From an uncultured Lachnospiraceae bacterium (GTDB taxonomy: Bacteria; Bacillota; Clostridia; Lachnospirales; Lachnospiraceae): a DNA stretch of 35,964 nucleotides. The position numbers and the translations under genes are program-made. The notes beneath the pieces are model-generated. The model was given only the letters and a program-made list of their open reading frames with translations. It ran no database searches and was not told the DNA's origin. Shown here piece by piece: positions 1 through 9,041 of the stretch. The stretch lies in assembly GCA_947630485.1 (NCBI GenBank), contig CANRHU010000037.1:1-35964 (forward strand). The letters run 5' to 3'. Numbering within the stretch: position 1 is the first letter of the stretch; each line of letters begins with the position of its first letter.

Positions 1-138
1 ATATTGACAAAAAATTTCCGCTAACCACAAGGGTTTGCGGGTGATTTCGTCTATATTAAACTTCGGAACTCAGGATAGCGAAGAAATAATCTGTCGTCGG
101 GGAAGAAGTAAACGGCAGTTCGAAAGGGGTGGATATCA

Positions 139-618
139 TTGCCTCAGAATGATCATGTGTTTCTGCTGCGCGCGGCCGTCATGGAGGATGGATGTATCGC
201 AGGAATGGTTCACAGCTTTGGGCGCAGAACGGAAGACGTGTCTTTTGTGGGTCTGGATTCGGTGTTTCTGGCGATGAATGACTGGATGGACAGGGAGGGT
301 TCGCCGGAGATCAGCGCCGGGCTCCGGTCATTTAAGGACGGACAGCATACAGAGACTGTATTGTCAGTACGCCGGAGCCGAACGGACACCACGGAATATC
401 CCGGTCAGGTTCGCAGAGGAGCTGCCCGCCGGAGGGAAGCGTTTCTGGTGCGGATTATTTACCGCCAGCATACCAGTTGGCAGGGAGAGGTTCGCTGGAA
501 AAGTCAAAGACTGTATTTTCGAAGTACGCTGGAATTGATGGCGTTAATGCATTCGGCGCTGGCGCCGGGGGGAGAAAGAAGACGCGATATGAGTATGAAT
601 AGCAGAACGGAATCGTGA
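139..618 (+). CDS. Small protein of unknown function upstream of surface protein gene
   Basis: A 159-residue protein with no signal peptide or membrane segment. The chosen start is TTG at 139, because an AAGGGG-type ribosome binding site (about 124-130) sits 7-9 bases upstream; the first in-frame ATG is inside the conserved-looking part. The C-terminal half carries a compact motif, SWQGEVRW, followed about eight residues later by FRSTLELMALM, resembling short hypothetical proteins I associate with clostridial surface-protein loci; that family link is from memory and untested. The N-terminal half (LLRAAVMEDGCIAGMVHSF) has an alternating hydrophobic pattern typical of a folded alpha/beta domain. 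It ends 37 bases before the large Cna_B gene on the same strand, so the two are probably co-transcribed. A role in expression or export of the neighbour is only inference. Confidence 0.6.
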   Translation: MPQNDHVFLLRAAVMEDGCIAGMVHSFGRRTEDVSFVGLDSVFLAMNDWMDREGSPEISAGLRSFKDGQHTETVLSVRRSRTDTTEYPGQVRRGAARRREAFLVRIIYRQHTSWQGEVRWKSQRLYFRSTLELMALMHSALAPGGERRRDMSMNSRTES

Positions 619-655
619 GTGATTGAAAGAAATAAAAAGAAGGAGAGAGGATATT

Positions 656-3600
656 ATGAAAGAGAGGATGAGTCTGTCGGGAATGTCAGGGCGAGCACCC
701 CGTGCTATGGCCAGTCTGTTGGCATTGGTAATGATAATTACGAATGCTGCGGCAAATGTTCTTCCGGTAAGAGCCGCTGATGGATTTATGGGTTTTCAGC
801 GAGATGGAGACAGTTTTATTCCTGTTGCGGAGGAATACGAAGAGTCGGAGAATACGAAAGAGATGCCGTATGATTATCTGGTGAGCGCATATCTGGATGA
901 AGAGACAGGAGAATTTATTCCCTGGATATATGGTGTGTCTGAGAACCCGGAATTACAGGGGGCATCCGAGACATTGGGGCAGGCGCTGCTTCAGACGGAT
1001 AAGTACCGGGATCTGTATGGAGAACTGGATCCGGGGATGTCCGGCACCTGGAGCGGAGATAATAAAGAGGTGCTTGAAGTGTATCCAGACGGTTCTGCGC
1101 TGGTGGCAGGCGAAGGCTATACGGAAGTGATATTCACTTATGCAGGCGGCATAGGTGATGAGGAGAATAATGAAACGGATGAAATGTCGGATTTTCCGGA
1201 CGACATTTCATCAGAGTTTGGAGAAGATGTCACGTCTGCGGATTTTCCGAGAAGCACGGACAGTAACGCGTCTTCGTTCTGGCAGGAAGACGATGTTTAC
1301 AGCGATATTCTTAAAAGTACGGATAGCAATGCTTCTTTGGACAGGCCTGATGCAGATATCGACAGAGATAACCTGAAAAGCGCAGGCAGCGATACTTTCG
1401 AAGAAGAGGAAGGCGGTCCAGCCGGTACGGAAACACTGCTTACGACAGGGGCGCAGCTGAGCTGGATTGTAAAGGTCGCGATTGTGAATCCGAAACCACT
1501 GGCATTGGGAGAGATTCTTACAGCACAGGATTTGCAGGACGCCATCACCGCAGCGGAGCCGGGCGCTGTTATAGAATTGACACACGATATTGATATGACA
1601 GGCGTGACGGTGGTAAATGGGAAAGGCAAAACCAAAGACAACAGCAGTATATTGATTATGAAACCGGTCACGCTGACTTCCGCTGACCCGGCTAATCCTG
1701 TGACTATAAAGAGGGGGTGGACAGACGAAGCCGCTGGAAAGTTTTATTATAAATATCTGCTGGAGGTGAGCGCAGGAACGGATAGTGACAGTATCGGCAG
1801 TCTGACTCTTAAGGATATCATTCTGGATGGCGGAAGCGAAGAGGGAATGTCCGCCGCTTCCATGGGAACTACGGCGATGAATTCCCTGATCGGAGTCGGA
1901 ACAGATTCCGGGGCAGGCAGCAGCACGTACAAGCTTAAGACAGTATTAACGATAGAAAACGGTACGATTCTTCAGAATAATGATGTGCTGAACGCGAATC
2001 TTGGATATAATTCGACAGCCGGAGGGGCAGTTTATTCGTACGGCCATATTATCATGAATGGCGGCCTGATTACAAATTGCAGAGCCGGTTTTGGCGGCGG
2101 CGTGTTTATTGCAAAAAATGCAAGCAGTCAGGAAAATCCAACGTTCGGGATGAATGGAGGAGAGATAAAGGGAAATATAGCGGGACCCTATATTCAGTAT
2201 AATCCGGCAGTCGGGAAATATACGACAGCGTATGACCAAAGCGGAGGCGGCGGGGTATTTGTATATGGATCGGGAGAAATGACGCTGAAAGGCGGAATCA
2301 TCTCAGGCAATGTGGCCGCGTATGGCGGCGGGATCGCGCTGAACAATGCGTCCGCGCCGGGCGCAGGCTATGATCCGACAAAAAAGGGATCAAAGGAACA
2401 GCTGATCATGGAAGGAGGTACGATCGGCGGGGATTCGCCGGAAGAAGGGAACACAGCCCGAATTAACGGAGGCGGCATCTATATTCATACGAAGAGTGCG
2501 GCCCGAATCACAGGAGGCGTTATCAGCTGTAATGAAGCAGGGACGGAATATGCGATTGCCACGGACTACCGCCCGGATTCTTTTGGGAAAAAGCTGACAA
2601 ACGGTTATTACGGCGGGGGCGGCATCTATGTCAATGGACAGGTACAGAATTCCCTGAATGTAGGCTATCTGAAGGTTTACAATGTGGAAATCAGTGATAA
2701 TACAGCGCAGTTCCAGGGAGGAGGGATCGCCGGATGTCCGGCTTCCAATGTTACGGTCAGTCTGACAAGCGGCGGAGTAATCTATGATAATACGGGCGGA
2801 TCCGGTCCAAACGGCGACGCGGATTACAGCGGCCAGGAAATATTTATTACAAATAGCAGAAGCTACAGCGACAACGGCGATACCCGGGAGAGAAATCCGA
2901 AGGTGAATATCTCTCCGAATATGCTTGGCGGCGGTTCGTATGACTGGAAGGATTCGGAAGGAAATCCCATTGATGAAACCATTCTTGAGGAAAATGAACT
3001 GCACAAAGAAGTGGCAATTTATTCGGATGTAACCGCGGAGGACGATATTGTAAAAACCGCGGTCGGTATGGCGACTACCCGCATTACTCATAATATTTCT
3101 CATGCGGCCGGAGGCGGCATCGGCACCAATGGAGATTTGCAGATAGGTACTTTCGAACCCGGCGAGGAATATATTACGCTGTATGTCAAGAAAGTATGGG
3201 CAAACGATTTCCCGGAGAACCGGCCCAAGGAACTGACATTTAGGCTGTATCGGGATAACGAAGAAGAACCGATTGAAAAAGTAACGGTTCCGATCGAGAA
3301 ATTGTCGGGCAGCAGCTATACACCGTTATTTACAGTGAAAAAGTATAAGATATATGAAGAAGGCGGACGTGTCCAGACGTATACATACAGGATAGAGGAA
3401 GACCCTGTAGATGGCTATACAAGCGTAGTAACGTCGAGCGGCGATCGCACCAAATGGGATATCACCAACACCGCGCCGGTCAGTCTGAAGCTGCAGAAGA
3501 AAGTAAAGGGCGCGGTTCCGGAGAATGTGGAATTTTCCTTTGATATCAGTCTCAGACTGGCGGATGGCACGCCCTTTGAATCGGTGGATATGCGCAGATA

Positions 3601-4867
3601 TAATGGAGTGACAGAGACGATTTCGTTTACAGACGGGAGGACCACTGTGACATTGAAGGCAGATGAGTCGGTACAGCTGATAAATCTTCCGAAAGGGACG
3701 CAGTATGTGATCACAGAAACTTCAACCGGGGCTGCCACGAAGGTCACAGTTGATAAACAAACCTACAGTACGGCAGGAGATTATGGCTTAGGCTATAACA
3801 GTGAAATCTCCGAAGGGACGGAAGTACAGGGAACTATGGAGGATATCCGTCAGGCGGTCGTCTATACAAACGCCTGGTACAAATCTGTGCCTGTGCAAAA
3901 GGTATGGCGGAACTGGGACGGATCCGAGATAACGTCAGACCTGCCTGAATCCATTACCGTGAAACTGCTGCAGAATGGCGACGAGTACAGAACCGGTGAG
4001 CTGACTTCACAATCAGGATGGAGATATACATTTGAAGATCTGGACATTAAGGATCCGGAAGGCAACGATTATGTATATTCTGTAAAGGAAGAAGGTATAG
4101 AGGGCTGGAAAAGCGTTACGGACGGAAATGCCGATGAAGGCTATACGATTACAAACACACGTATTCCGCCGGATACAAGCCGGTCTGTGATCAAGGTCTG
4201 GGATGATGACGGGGACAGCGACGGGCTGCGTCCGGAGAGCGTCATGGTTCAGCTGAAAGCGGATGGAGAACCTTATGGAGAACCGGTTGAACTGAATAAG
4301 GACAATGATTGGGGTTCTATCTGGACAGAACTGCCGTCAGTTCACGAAGACGGAACCTGGATTCGTTATTCACTTGAGGAACTGACGTCCGTGGATGGGT
4401 ACACTTCCGAAGTAACATATAGTGAAGACACATGTACTTACACGGTGACGAATACGCATGTACCGGAGCCGACCGAATCAAAGCCGGATGAATCAAAGCC
4501 GGATGAATCAGAGCCGACTGAATCAGAATCATCTGAACCGACGCCGACGGAACCGGCTCTGACAGAGCCGTCCCGGCCTTATCCGGATTCGCCGGGGTAT
4601 CGTGAACCCGTCCAGTCGTCGCAGTCAACGCAGCAGCCGCAACCCTTTAGGCTGGAACCCGTCGAGATTGAGGATGAAGGTATTCCGCTGTCTCCGACGC
4701 CGGTTTTGACAGAGATCGAGGATGAGGACGTACCGTTGTCGTTTCTGGCCCCATTGACGGGTGACGACAGGCCAGTGGGAGCGGCAGTTCTTTTGGGAGT
4801 GATCGCGCTGGGAATGATGGGAGTGTTTGGAATCCTAGCTTCGAAGAAGGATAAAAAAGACGTATAG
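656..4867 (+). CDS. Cell-wall-anchored surface protein with beta-helix and Cna_B repeats
   Basis: A 1403-residue secreted protein. ATG at 656 is preferred over an upstream TTG (623) because AAGGAGAG lies just before it and a signal peptide follows directly (charged start, hydrophobic stretch, cleavage near VRAADG, residue 41). Then come a Big_2-like segment (about 125-165), an acidic linker with two STDSNAS repeats, and a long glycine-rich region (about 455-825) with repeated GGGVF, GGGIYI and GGGIAG motifs, typical of a right-handed parallel beta-helix. Four Cna_B-like domains follow (about 839-936, 940-1078, 1077-1172, 1173-1269), each with Lys near its start (KKVW, KKVK, QKVW, IKVW); domains 1, 3 and 4 end in a TNT-type Asn, domain 2 in TNAW, the usual isopeptide pair. 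A Pro/Glu/Ser stalk (about 1268-1331) precedes the sorting signal: APLTGD, a hydrophobic helix, then KKDKKDV. It is probably a sortase-anchored adhesin; the ligand is unknown. Confidence 0.88.
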   Translation: MKERMSLSGMSGRAPRAMASLLALVMIITNAAANVLPVRAADGFMGFQRDGDSFIPVAEEYEESENTKEMPYDYLVSAYLDEETGEFIPWIYGVSENPELQGASETLGQALLQTDKYRDLYGELDPGMSGTWSGDNKEVLEVYPDGSALVAGEGYTEVIFTYAGGIGDEENNETDEMSDFPDDISSEFGEDVTSADFPRSTDSNASSFWQEDDVYSDILKSTDSNASLDRPDADIDRDNLKSAGSDTFEEEEGGPAGTETLLTTGAQLSWIVKVAIVNPKPLALGEILTAQDLQDAITAAEPGAVIELTHDIDMTGVTVVNGKGKTKDNSSILIMKPVTLTSADPANPVTIKRGWTDEAAGKFYYKYLLEVSAGTDSDSIGSLTLKDIILDGGSEEGMSAASMGTTAMNSLIGVGTDSGAGSSTYKLKTVLTIENGTILQNNDVLNANLGYNSTAGGAVYSYGHIIMNGGLITNCRAGFGGGVFIAKNASSQENPTFGMNGGEIKGNIAGPYIQYNPAVGKYTTAYDQSGGGGVFVYGSGEMTLKGGIISGNVAAYGGGIALNNASAPGAGYDPTKKGSKEQLIMEGGTIGGDSPEEGNTARINGGGIYIHTKSAARITGGVISCNEAGTEYAIATDYRPDSFGKKLTNGYYGGGGIYVNGQVQNSLNVGYLKVYNVEISDNTAQFQGGGIAGCPASNVTVSLTSGGVIYDNTGGSGPNGDADYSGQEIFITNSRSYSDNGDTRERNPKVNISPNMLGGGSYDWKDSEGNPIDETILEENELHKEVAIYSDVTAEDDIVKTAVGMATTRITHNISHAAGGGIGTNGDLQIGTFEPGEEYITLYVKKVWANDFPENRPKELTFRLYRDNEEEPIEKVTVPIEKLSGSSYTPLFTVKKYKIYEEGGRVQTYTYRIEEDPVDGYTSVVTSSGDRTKWDITNTAPVSLKLQKKVKGAVPENVEFSFDISLRLADGTPFESVDMRRYNGVTETISFTDGRTTVTLKADESVQLINLPKGTQYVITETSTGAATKVTVDKQTYSTAGDYGLGYNSEISEGTEVQGTMEDIRQAVVYTNAWYKSVPVQKVWRNWDGSEITSDLPESITVKLLQNGDEYRTGELTSQSGWRYTFEDLDIKDPEGNDYVYSVKEEGIEGWKSVTDGNADEGYTITNTRIPPDTSRSVIKVWDDDGDSDGLRPESVMVQLKADGEPYGEPVELNKDNDWGSIWTELPSVHEDGTWIRYSLEELTSVDGYTSEVTYSEDTCTYTVTNTHVPEPTESKPDESKPDESEPTESESSEPTPTEPALTEPSRPYPDSPGYREPVQSSQSTQQPQPFRLEPVEIEDEGIPLSPTPVLTEIEDEDVPLSFLAPLTGDDRPVGAAVLLGVIALGMMGVFGILASKKDKKDV

Positions 4868-4904
4868 CATAACAAATAAACTTTTGGATAAATATCAAAA
4901 AGAA

Positions 4905-4947
4905 AGAAGCCTGGATTGATAGGAGCGTTTCGCCAGGCTTCTTTTTA
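4905..4947. terminator. Bidirectional intrinsic terminator
   Basis: The inverted repeat GAAGCCTGG (4906-4914) / CCAGGCTTC (4933-4941) is followed by TTTTTATTA on the plus strand. On the minus strand the stem is followed by TTTCTTTTT. It lies between the convergent surface-protein and HD-GYP-like genes and can end transcription from both sides. Confidence 0.85.
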
Positions 4948-4950
4948 TTA

Positions 4951-4996
4951 CGTCAGTATGCAAAAAACGCGCCAGTGGCACGCTTTCTGCATTACG
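4951..4996. repeat. Dispersed palindromic repeat, copy 1
   Basis: A near-palindrome of about 45 bp built as TATGCAAAAAACGCGCC - AGT - GGCACGCTTTCTGCATTA. Its first 27 bases (4951-4977) are identical to 18785-18811. The right end contributes the TTA that is the minus-strand stop codon of the HD-GYP-like gene. Related copies are at 14681, 14728, 18785 and 29331. Confidence 0.7.
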
Positions 4997-6866
4997 ATAC
5001 AATCTCCCGGATCGGCTGCGCCTCCGTCCTGTCCTCACTTTTCAGATACTCTAAAGCCAGACTGTATGCCTGAAGGCGTCCGTCTTTCAGGTACTGATTA
5101 AGTTCGTCCTTCATTTCCAGGAATACGGTTACCATTTCCGGGGAGAACCGCGTCCCCGATTTCTCCTTTATTTTTTGAAAGGTCTCGTCCAGAGTGAGGG
5201 GCTTTCTTGTGTAGTCGATCGTGTCGTCCAAAAGCCGGTTAAAGTATGCCGCGATTCCCACGATATCCACGACAGGCTGATTCGGATGTTCCCTGGGATC
5301 GTATTCTTCCGGATAGCCGCCCAATGTGTCGTAGTAGAAATGGTGTCCCTCCGCGGCGTCGGCAAACAGCCTGGTGGATTCGCATCGTCTCAGGATGCGG
5401 GCGCCGATCTTCACGTGATAGCGGAACATTTCCTTTTCTTCCTTTAGCCAGCCCCGTCCTGTCATCGTAGTGATGCGGGAGAAATTCAGCTGGCCGATAT
5501 TGTGGAACATTCCGCAGTCGTATGCAAACTGCTCCAGCCTATCCTGGGACGCCCGGACCTCTTCAATGCTTTGGCAGTCTAAAACGCCGATCAGCAGCTC
5601 CGGCTTTTTGCTTATGAGCTGCCGCAGAAGCATTCTTGAGACGCAGGCGGTCATCTGCAGGTATACGAAGGCCTCGGGATTGCGGCAGACCGCGAGCTGG
5701 AGAAGGAAATCCCGCTGCTGAATGCCGTCCGGATATTCAATGAAAGTGATAAAGATATTCATCAGGTTACGGACGAAGTAGAAGGTCATTTTTTCAGGCG
5801 GGACGCTGCGCACATAGCGGAGCATCATCCGGTACATGTGGCCCTGGACTTCCTTCTTGGCCGCTTTATACCGGTTGTTCTTTAACAGATATTCCGCGTA
5901 GATTGCAGGGAGGAACAGATTGCTGTAGCAGCCGTCGTCCGAGAAATCGGATACGTCCCTCTGCATATACAGCTCTTCCATGCGGGTGAGAAGCTGTTCA
6001 AGCGTCAAAACACCGCAGTGGTACTGGGCGACCTCATAGGTGACATGCCAGCGGACCGCGAGAGGGCGTCCGGTCTTCCTGCTGGATTCCTGCTGGCGTT
6101 TCCACACGTACTCCGCGGACTCCATGACTTCCCGGGTTGTCTGCGCGTCGGCTGTGCCGTTGCGCAGAAAGGAGATGCTGGTGGTCCGTTCCTGATGACT
6201 TTTGTAGATGTAGGTACTCCATGGCAGCGACGGCGTTTTCTGCTGGTAAACAGGGTCGTTCAGAACCTGAAGGGATTTGCGCAGGATCTGCATCTTCTTG
6301 TTGCTGTTCGCCGCGGTCTGCGTGGTGTAACCTAAGGCCAGGTTGCCCATGGAGCGGTGGATGTAGCCGCGCGTCTCCGGATCCTTAATATCGTCGTAGA
6401 CCTTAATGTAGGCGGCCGCTTCGCCGAACAGCATCTGCATTTTCCAGAGGTAGCGGTACGGATCCGTGGTCTCGATCAGCGAGTTCACATAGAAAAGGGC
6501 CATCCCGGTATTATAGAGCTCGCGGATCAGCATATCCCGCAGGTTATGGTGCCTTGCGTACACAATCAGCGCGTTATGGATCGTATAGTTGAGCATGACG
6601 TCCAGCTGGCCGGCCATCAGGGCGTCGGCAAATTCCAACAGCTGCCTGATGTCCTGTTCGGAGGTCGTGATGATATCGTCGAGAGTCGGAAATAAGTATT
6701 TGCGCAGCAGGGCTGTATTTTCCTCTACCAGGACGCTGATTTTGCGGCGCTTTCCGTCGCGGATGCTCAGGAAGTGTTCGGCGTCGAGCCCGAGATCCGG
6801 GGTCGTGTCGCTTAAGCTTATGGCCTGCTTGAGGTTGGCAATATATGTTTGCTGATAGTCCTTCAT
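4992..6866 (-). CDS. Protein with degenerate C-terminal HD-GYP domain
   Basis: A 624-residue soluble protein. Residues 1 to about 440 are alpha-helical with no domain I can name; several helices look TPR-like. Residues about 445-585 follow the HD-GYP phosphodiesterase pattern: MFHNIGQL (454-461) where active enzymes have LHDIGK, a conserved-type His (H484), HH at 508-509, GGYP at 516-519, and a C-terminal GTRFSPEMVTVF. The metal-binding HD has become HN, the following Lys is Gln, and the usual ADxxDA is replaced (FNRLLDDTI), so cyclic-di-GMP hydrolysis is doubtful. The ATG overlaps the TGA of the upstream kinase by four bases (ATGA), so the two are translationally coupled and probably work together. 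It may be a binding or scaffolding output rather than an enzyme; that is inference. Confidence 0.8.
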   Translation of the reverse strand: MKDYQQTYIANLKQAISLSDTTPDLGLDAEHFLSIRDGKRRKISVLVEENTALLRKYLFPTLDDIITTSEQDIRQLLEFADALMAGQLDVMLNYTIHNALIVYARHHNLRDMLIRELYNTGMALFYVNSLIETTDPYRYLWKMQMLFGEAAAYIKVYDDIKDPETRGYIHRSMGNLALGYTTQTAANSNKKMQILRKSLQVLNDPVYQQKTPSLPWSTYIYKSHQERTTSISFLRNGTADAQTTREVMESAEYVWKRQQESSRKTGRPLAVRWHVTYEVAQYHCGVLTLEQLLTRMEELYMQRDVSDFSDDGCYSNLFLPAIYAEYLLKNNRYKAAKKEVQGHMYRMMLRYVRSVPPEKMTFYFVRNLMNIFITFIEYPDGIQQRDFLLQLAVCRNPEAFVYLQMTACVSRMLLRQLISKKPELLIGVLDCQSIEEVRASQDRLEQFAYDCGMFHNIGQLNFSRITTMTGRGWLKEEKEMFRYHVKIGARILRRCESTRLFADAAEGHHFYYDTLGGYPEEYDPREHPNQPVVDIVGIAAYFNRLLDDTIDYTRKPLTLDETFQKIKEKSGTRFSPEMVTVFLEMKDELNQYLKDGRLQAYSLALEYLKSEDRTEAQPIREIVS

Positions 6867-8773
6867 TGGCCGCCCCTCCTGAGAAAGAAATCCAGGGTGG
6901 AATAGACCTGGTTCATGTCCAGGGGCTTAGCGATATGGGCATTCATGCCGGCGTCCAGCGAATTCTTCACATCCTCGACGAACGCGTTGGCCGTCATGGC
7001 CACGATCGGGATGTCCTGGGCGTCGGCGCAGTCCAGCGCGCGGATTGCCCGGGTGGCGTCCAGTCCGTTCATCACAGGCATCTGGATATCCATCAGAATC
7101 ATATCATAGTAATCCGGCGCGGTCTGGGCAAATCTCTCTACCGCCTGCCTGCCGTTTTCCACGGTCTCGATCTGCAGGTTGGCCATGCCGAGAAGCTCCA
7201 GGGCGATCTCGCGGTTGATTTCGTTGTCCTCTGCGAGCAGGACGCGTTTGCCGTTAAAATTCCATCGGTGTCCGTCCCCGGCCTCCTGGAGGGCGCGCCG
7301 GGCCTCCTCGGTGAAGGCGTAGAGTCCGGCATAGAGTCTTGTCCGGAACAGGGGAAGAGGAATAAAGGCATCGACTCCCGCGCGCGTATAGACGTATTCC
7401 ATCTGGCTCCAGTCGTTCTCCGACAAGAGCAGTATGGGGAAATTCACACCCATCCGCTGGCGGACCTGCGGAAGGAACAGAAGCATCTCCGAGTCCTTCA
7501 CCTTGTCCACGGTCAGCAGGGCGAAATATTCTTCATCGGAAAAAGCCATATCGTTGATCAGCTCTACGGCCTGCGCGGCGGAGACGGCCAGATCGGTTCT
7601 GATCTCCAGGCGGTTCAGCATCCCGATAACGATATCGGAACGTTCTTTCCGGTCGTCAAAGAGCAGCACTCTCTTTCCGGAGAGGGCCTTTCTGTGGCGC
7701 TCCTCCTGGTCGGGGCTTGCCGTAAACGGAATCTCCACGCGGAAACAGCTGCCCTCGTGGAGCCTGCTTTCCACCGTGATCGTGCCGCCCATCAGCTCTA
7801 CCAGACTCTTGGTGATGGCCATGCCGAGGCCGGTGCCCTGGATCTTATTGACGGTCGATTTCTCCTCGCGCTCGAAGGCGACAAAGACTCTTTGCAGGAA
7901 TTCGGGACTCATGCCGATACCGGTGTCGCGGACTGAGATCCGGAGGAGAACCCGGCCGGGCTCGTTTGCGGGAACCACCTCCAGGGTAAGCTCCACATCG
8001 CCGCCTGCCGGCGTAAATTTGATTGCGTTGGACAGAAGATTCAGACAAATCTGCTTCAGACGGACGCTGTCCGCCCGGAGGCGTTCCTCGGCCATCTGTC
8101 CCAGCTTCAGCGAGAAATGCAGTTTTCCCGCGTCTGCCTGCGGGCGGATCACGGTCAGGGTTTCATGAAGCAGATCCGCCAGATCCACATCCTCCTCCTG
8201 GATCAGGATGCGTCCGCTCTCGATGCGGGACATATCCAAAACCTCGTTCAGCAGCGACATCATGTGGCCGGACGCCACTTTGATTTTGTTCAGGCATTCT
8301 CTCACACGGGCGGGTATCTCCTCCTGCAGAAGGGCGATGTCTGTCATGCCGATGATCGCGCCCATGGGCGTGCGGATATCGTGGGACATCTCCGACAGGA
8401 AGCTGGTCTTGGCCTCGTTGGCCATGATCGCCTCGTTGAGGATGCGCTGTTTTTCATTGTAATAATGGGTTACCTCATGGAGCATACAGACGCGGTAATC
8501 CTTCCAGGAGAAGGGCACCAGCGAATACGCCCATCCATGCAGGTGACAGAAGAAGGGAAGTTCTCCCTCCGCCGGGCACTGGCCGCCCCCCAGCAGCCGG
8601 GCAACGGTTTCCTGGGGGAGAAAATCCACCAGGCAGCTGTTCTCGCCCTCGCAGAGTGCCTCCGCCGCGTCATTCTGATAGACAGGACGGTAGCCGTCGC
8701 CGTCTTTTTCCAGGACGATTACCGGCAGCTCTGCATTTCCCCATACAGATGCAAGTTCATCATGCTTTTTCAT
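6863..8773 (-). CDS. Soluble hybrid histidine kinase with two receiver domains
   Basis: A 636-residue cytoplasmic signalling protein with no membrane segment. Order: PAS-like N-terminal sensor (about 10-105); HisKA with phosphoacceptor H131 in SEMSHDIRTP; HATPase with N249 (NLLSNA), DTGIGM (283-288) and GTGLGM (313-318); a degenerate receiver (about 367-485); and an intact receiver (about 508-630) with D516/N517, phosphoacceptor D562 in LMDIQMP, T594 and K616. The first receiver keeps the acidic pair (FDD, 372-374) but lacks the M-P after its aspartate and has IPLP where the conserved Lys-Pro would be. The PAS-like domain suggests an intracellular ligand. Neither this protein nor its coupled partner has a DNA-binding output, so the effect is probably on protein or second-messenger level. 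Ligand unknown. Confidence 0.9.
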   Translation of the reverse strand: MKKHDELASVWGNAELPVIVLEKDGDGYRPVYQNDAAEALCEGENSCLVDFLPQETVARLLGGGQCPAEGELPFFCHLHGWAYSLVPFSWKDYRVCMLHEVTHYYNEKQRILNEAIMANEAKTSFLSEMSHDIRTPMGAIIGMTDIALLQEEIPARVRECLNKIKVASGHMMSLLNEVLDMSRIESGRILIQEEDVDLADLLHETLTVIRPQADAGKLHFSLKLGQMAEERLRADSVRLKQICLNLLSNAIKFTPAGGDVELTLEVVPANEPGRVLLRISVRDTGIGMSPEFLQRVFVAFEREEKSTVNKIQGTGLGMAITKSLVELMGGTITVESRLHEGSCFRVEIPFTASPDQEERHRKALSGKRVLLFDDRKERSDIVIGMLNRLEIRTDLAVSAAQAVELINDMAFSDEEYFALLTVDKVKDSEMLLFLPQVRQRMGVNFPILLLSENDWSQMEYVYTRAGVDAFIPLPLFRTRLYAGLYAFTEEARRALQEAGDGHRWNFNGKRVLLAEDNEINREIALELLGMANLQIETVENGRQAVERFAQTAPDYYDMILMDIQMPVMNGLDATRAIRALDCADAQDIPIVAMTANAFVEDVKNSLDAGMNAHIAKPLDMNQVYSTLDFFLRRGGQ

Positions 8774-8832
8774 ACGGTTTTTATTCTCCTTGCAAATTGA
8801 AGGAAAAAGAAATAAAAATTCCTACAATTAAC

Positions 8833-8861
8833 ATTATATACCTAAACTTTATATTTGGCAA
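8833..8861 (-). promoter_or_regulatory. Promoter of the kinase/HD-GYP-like operon
   Basis: On the minus strand, TTGCCA (8861-8856), a 17-base spacer and a perfect TATAAT (8838-8833). It lies 60 bases before the kinase ATG, which has an AAGGAG ribosome binding site. Confidence 0.75.
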
Positions 8862-8949
8862 TAAAAAATAGCGCCGCGCGGGGCGCGGAAGCAGGGCTCC
8901 GGCAGTCGGCGGCGGTCTCGGAGGATTGATACGAATCTGTCTGTTTTTG

Positions 8950-8978
8950 TTGCGGAAGGATGATATTTGGTGTAAGAT
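8950..8978 (+). promoter_or_regulatory. Candidate promoter of larEBC
   Basis: TTGCGG (8950-8955), 17 bases, TAAGAT (8973-8978), 64 bases before the chosen larE start. Weaker than the divergent kinase promoter. No nickel or lactate regulator site is recognisable. Confidence 0.5.
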
Positions 8979-9041
8979 AAAGTCGGCGGGCAGCGGTTCA
9001 GGATGCTGGGCGGCGAAAAAGTCCGCGGGGTGAGGATGAAT

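Noticed and set aside
4-30. Promoter starting with TTGACA at position 4
   Set aside because: No acceptable -10 hexamer occurs at 16-18 bases. The nearby CCGCTAACC/GGGTTTGCGG may instead be the end of an upstream hairpin.
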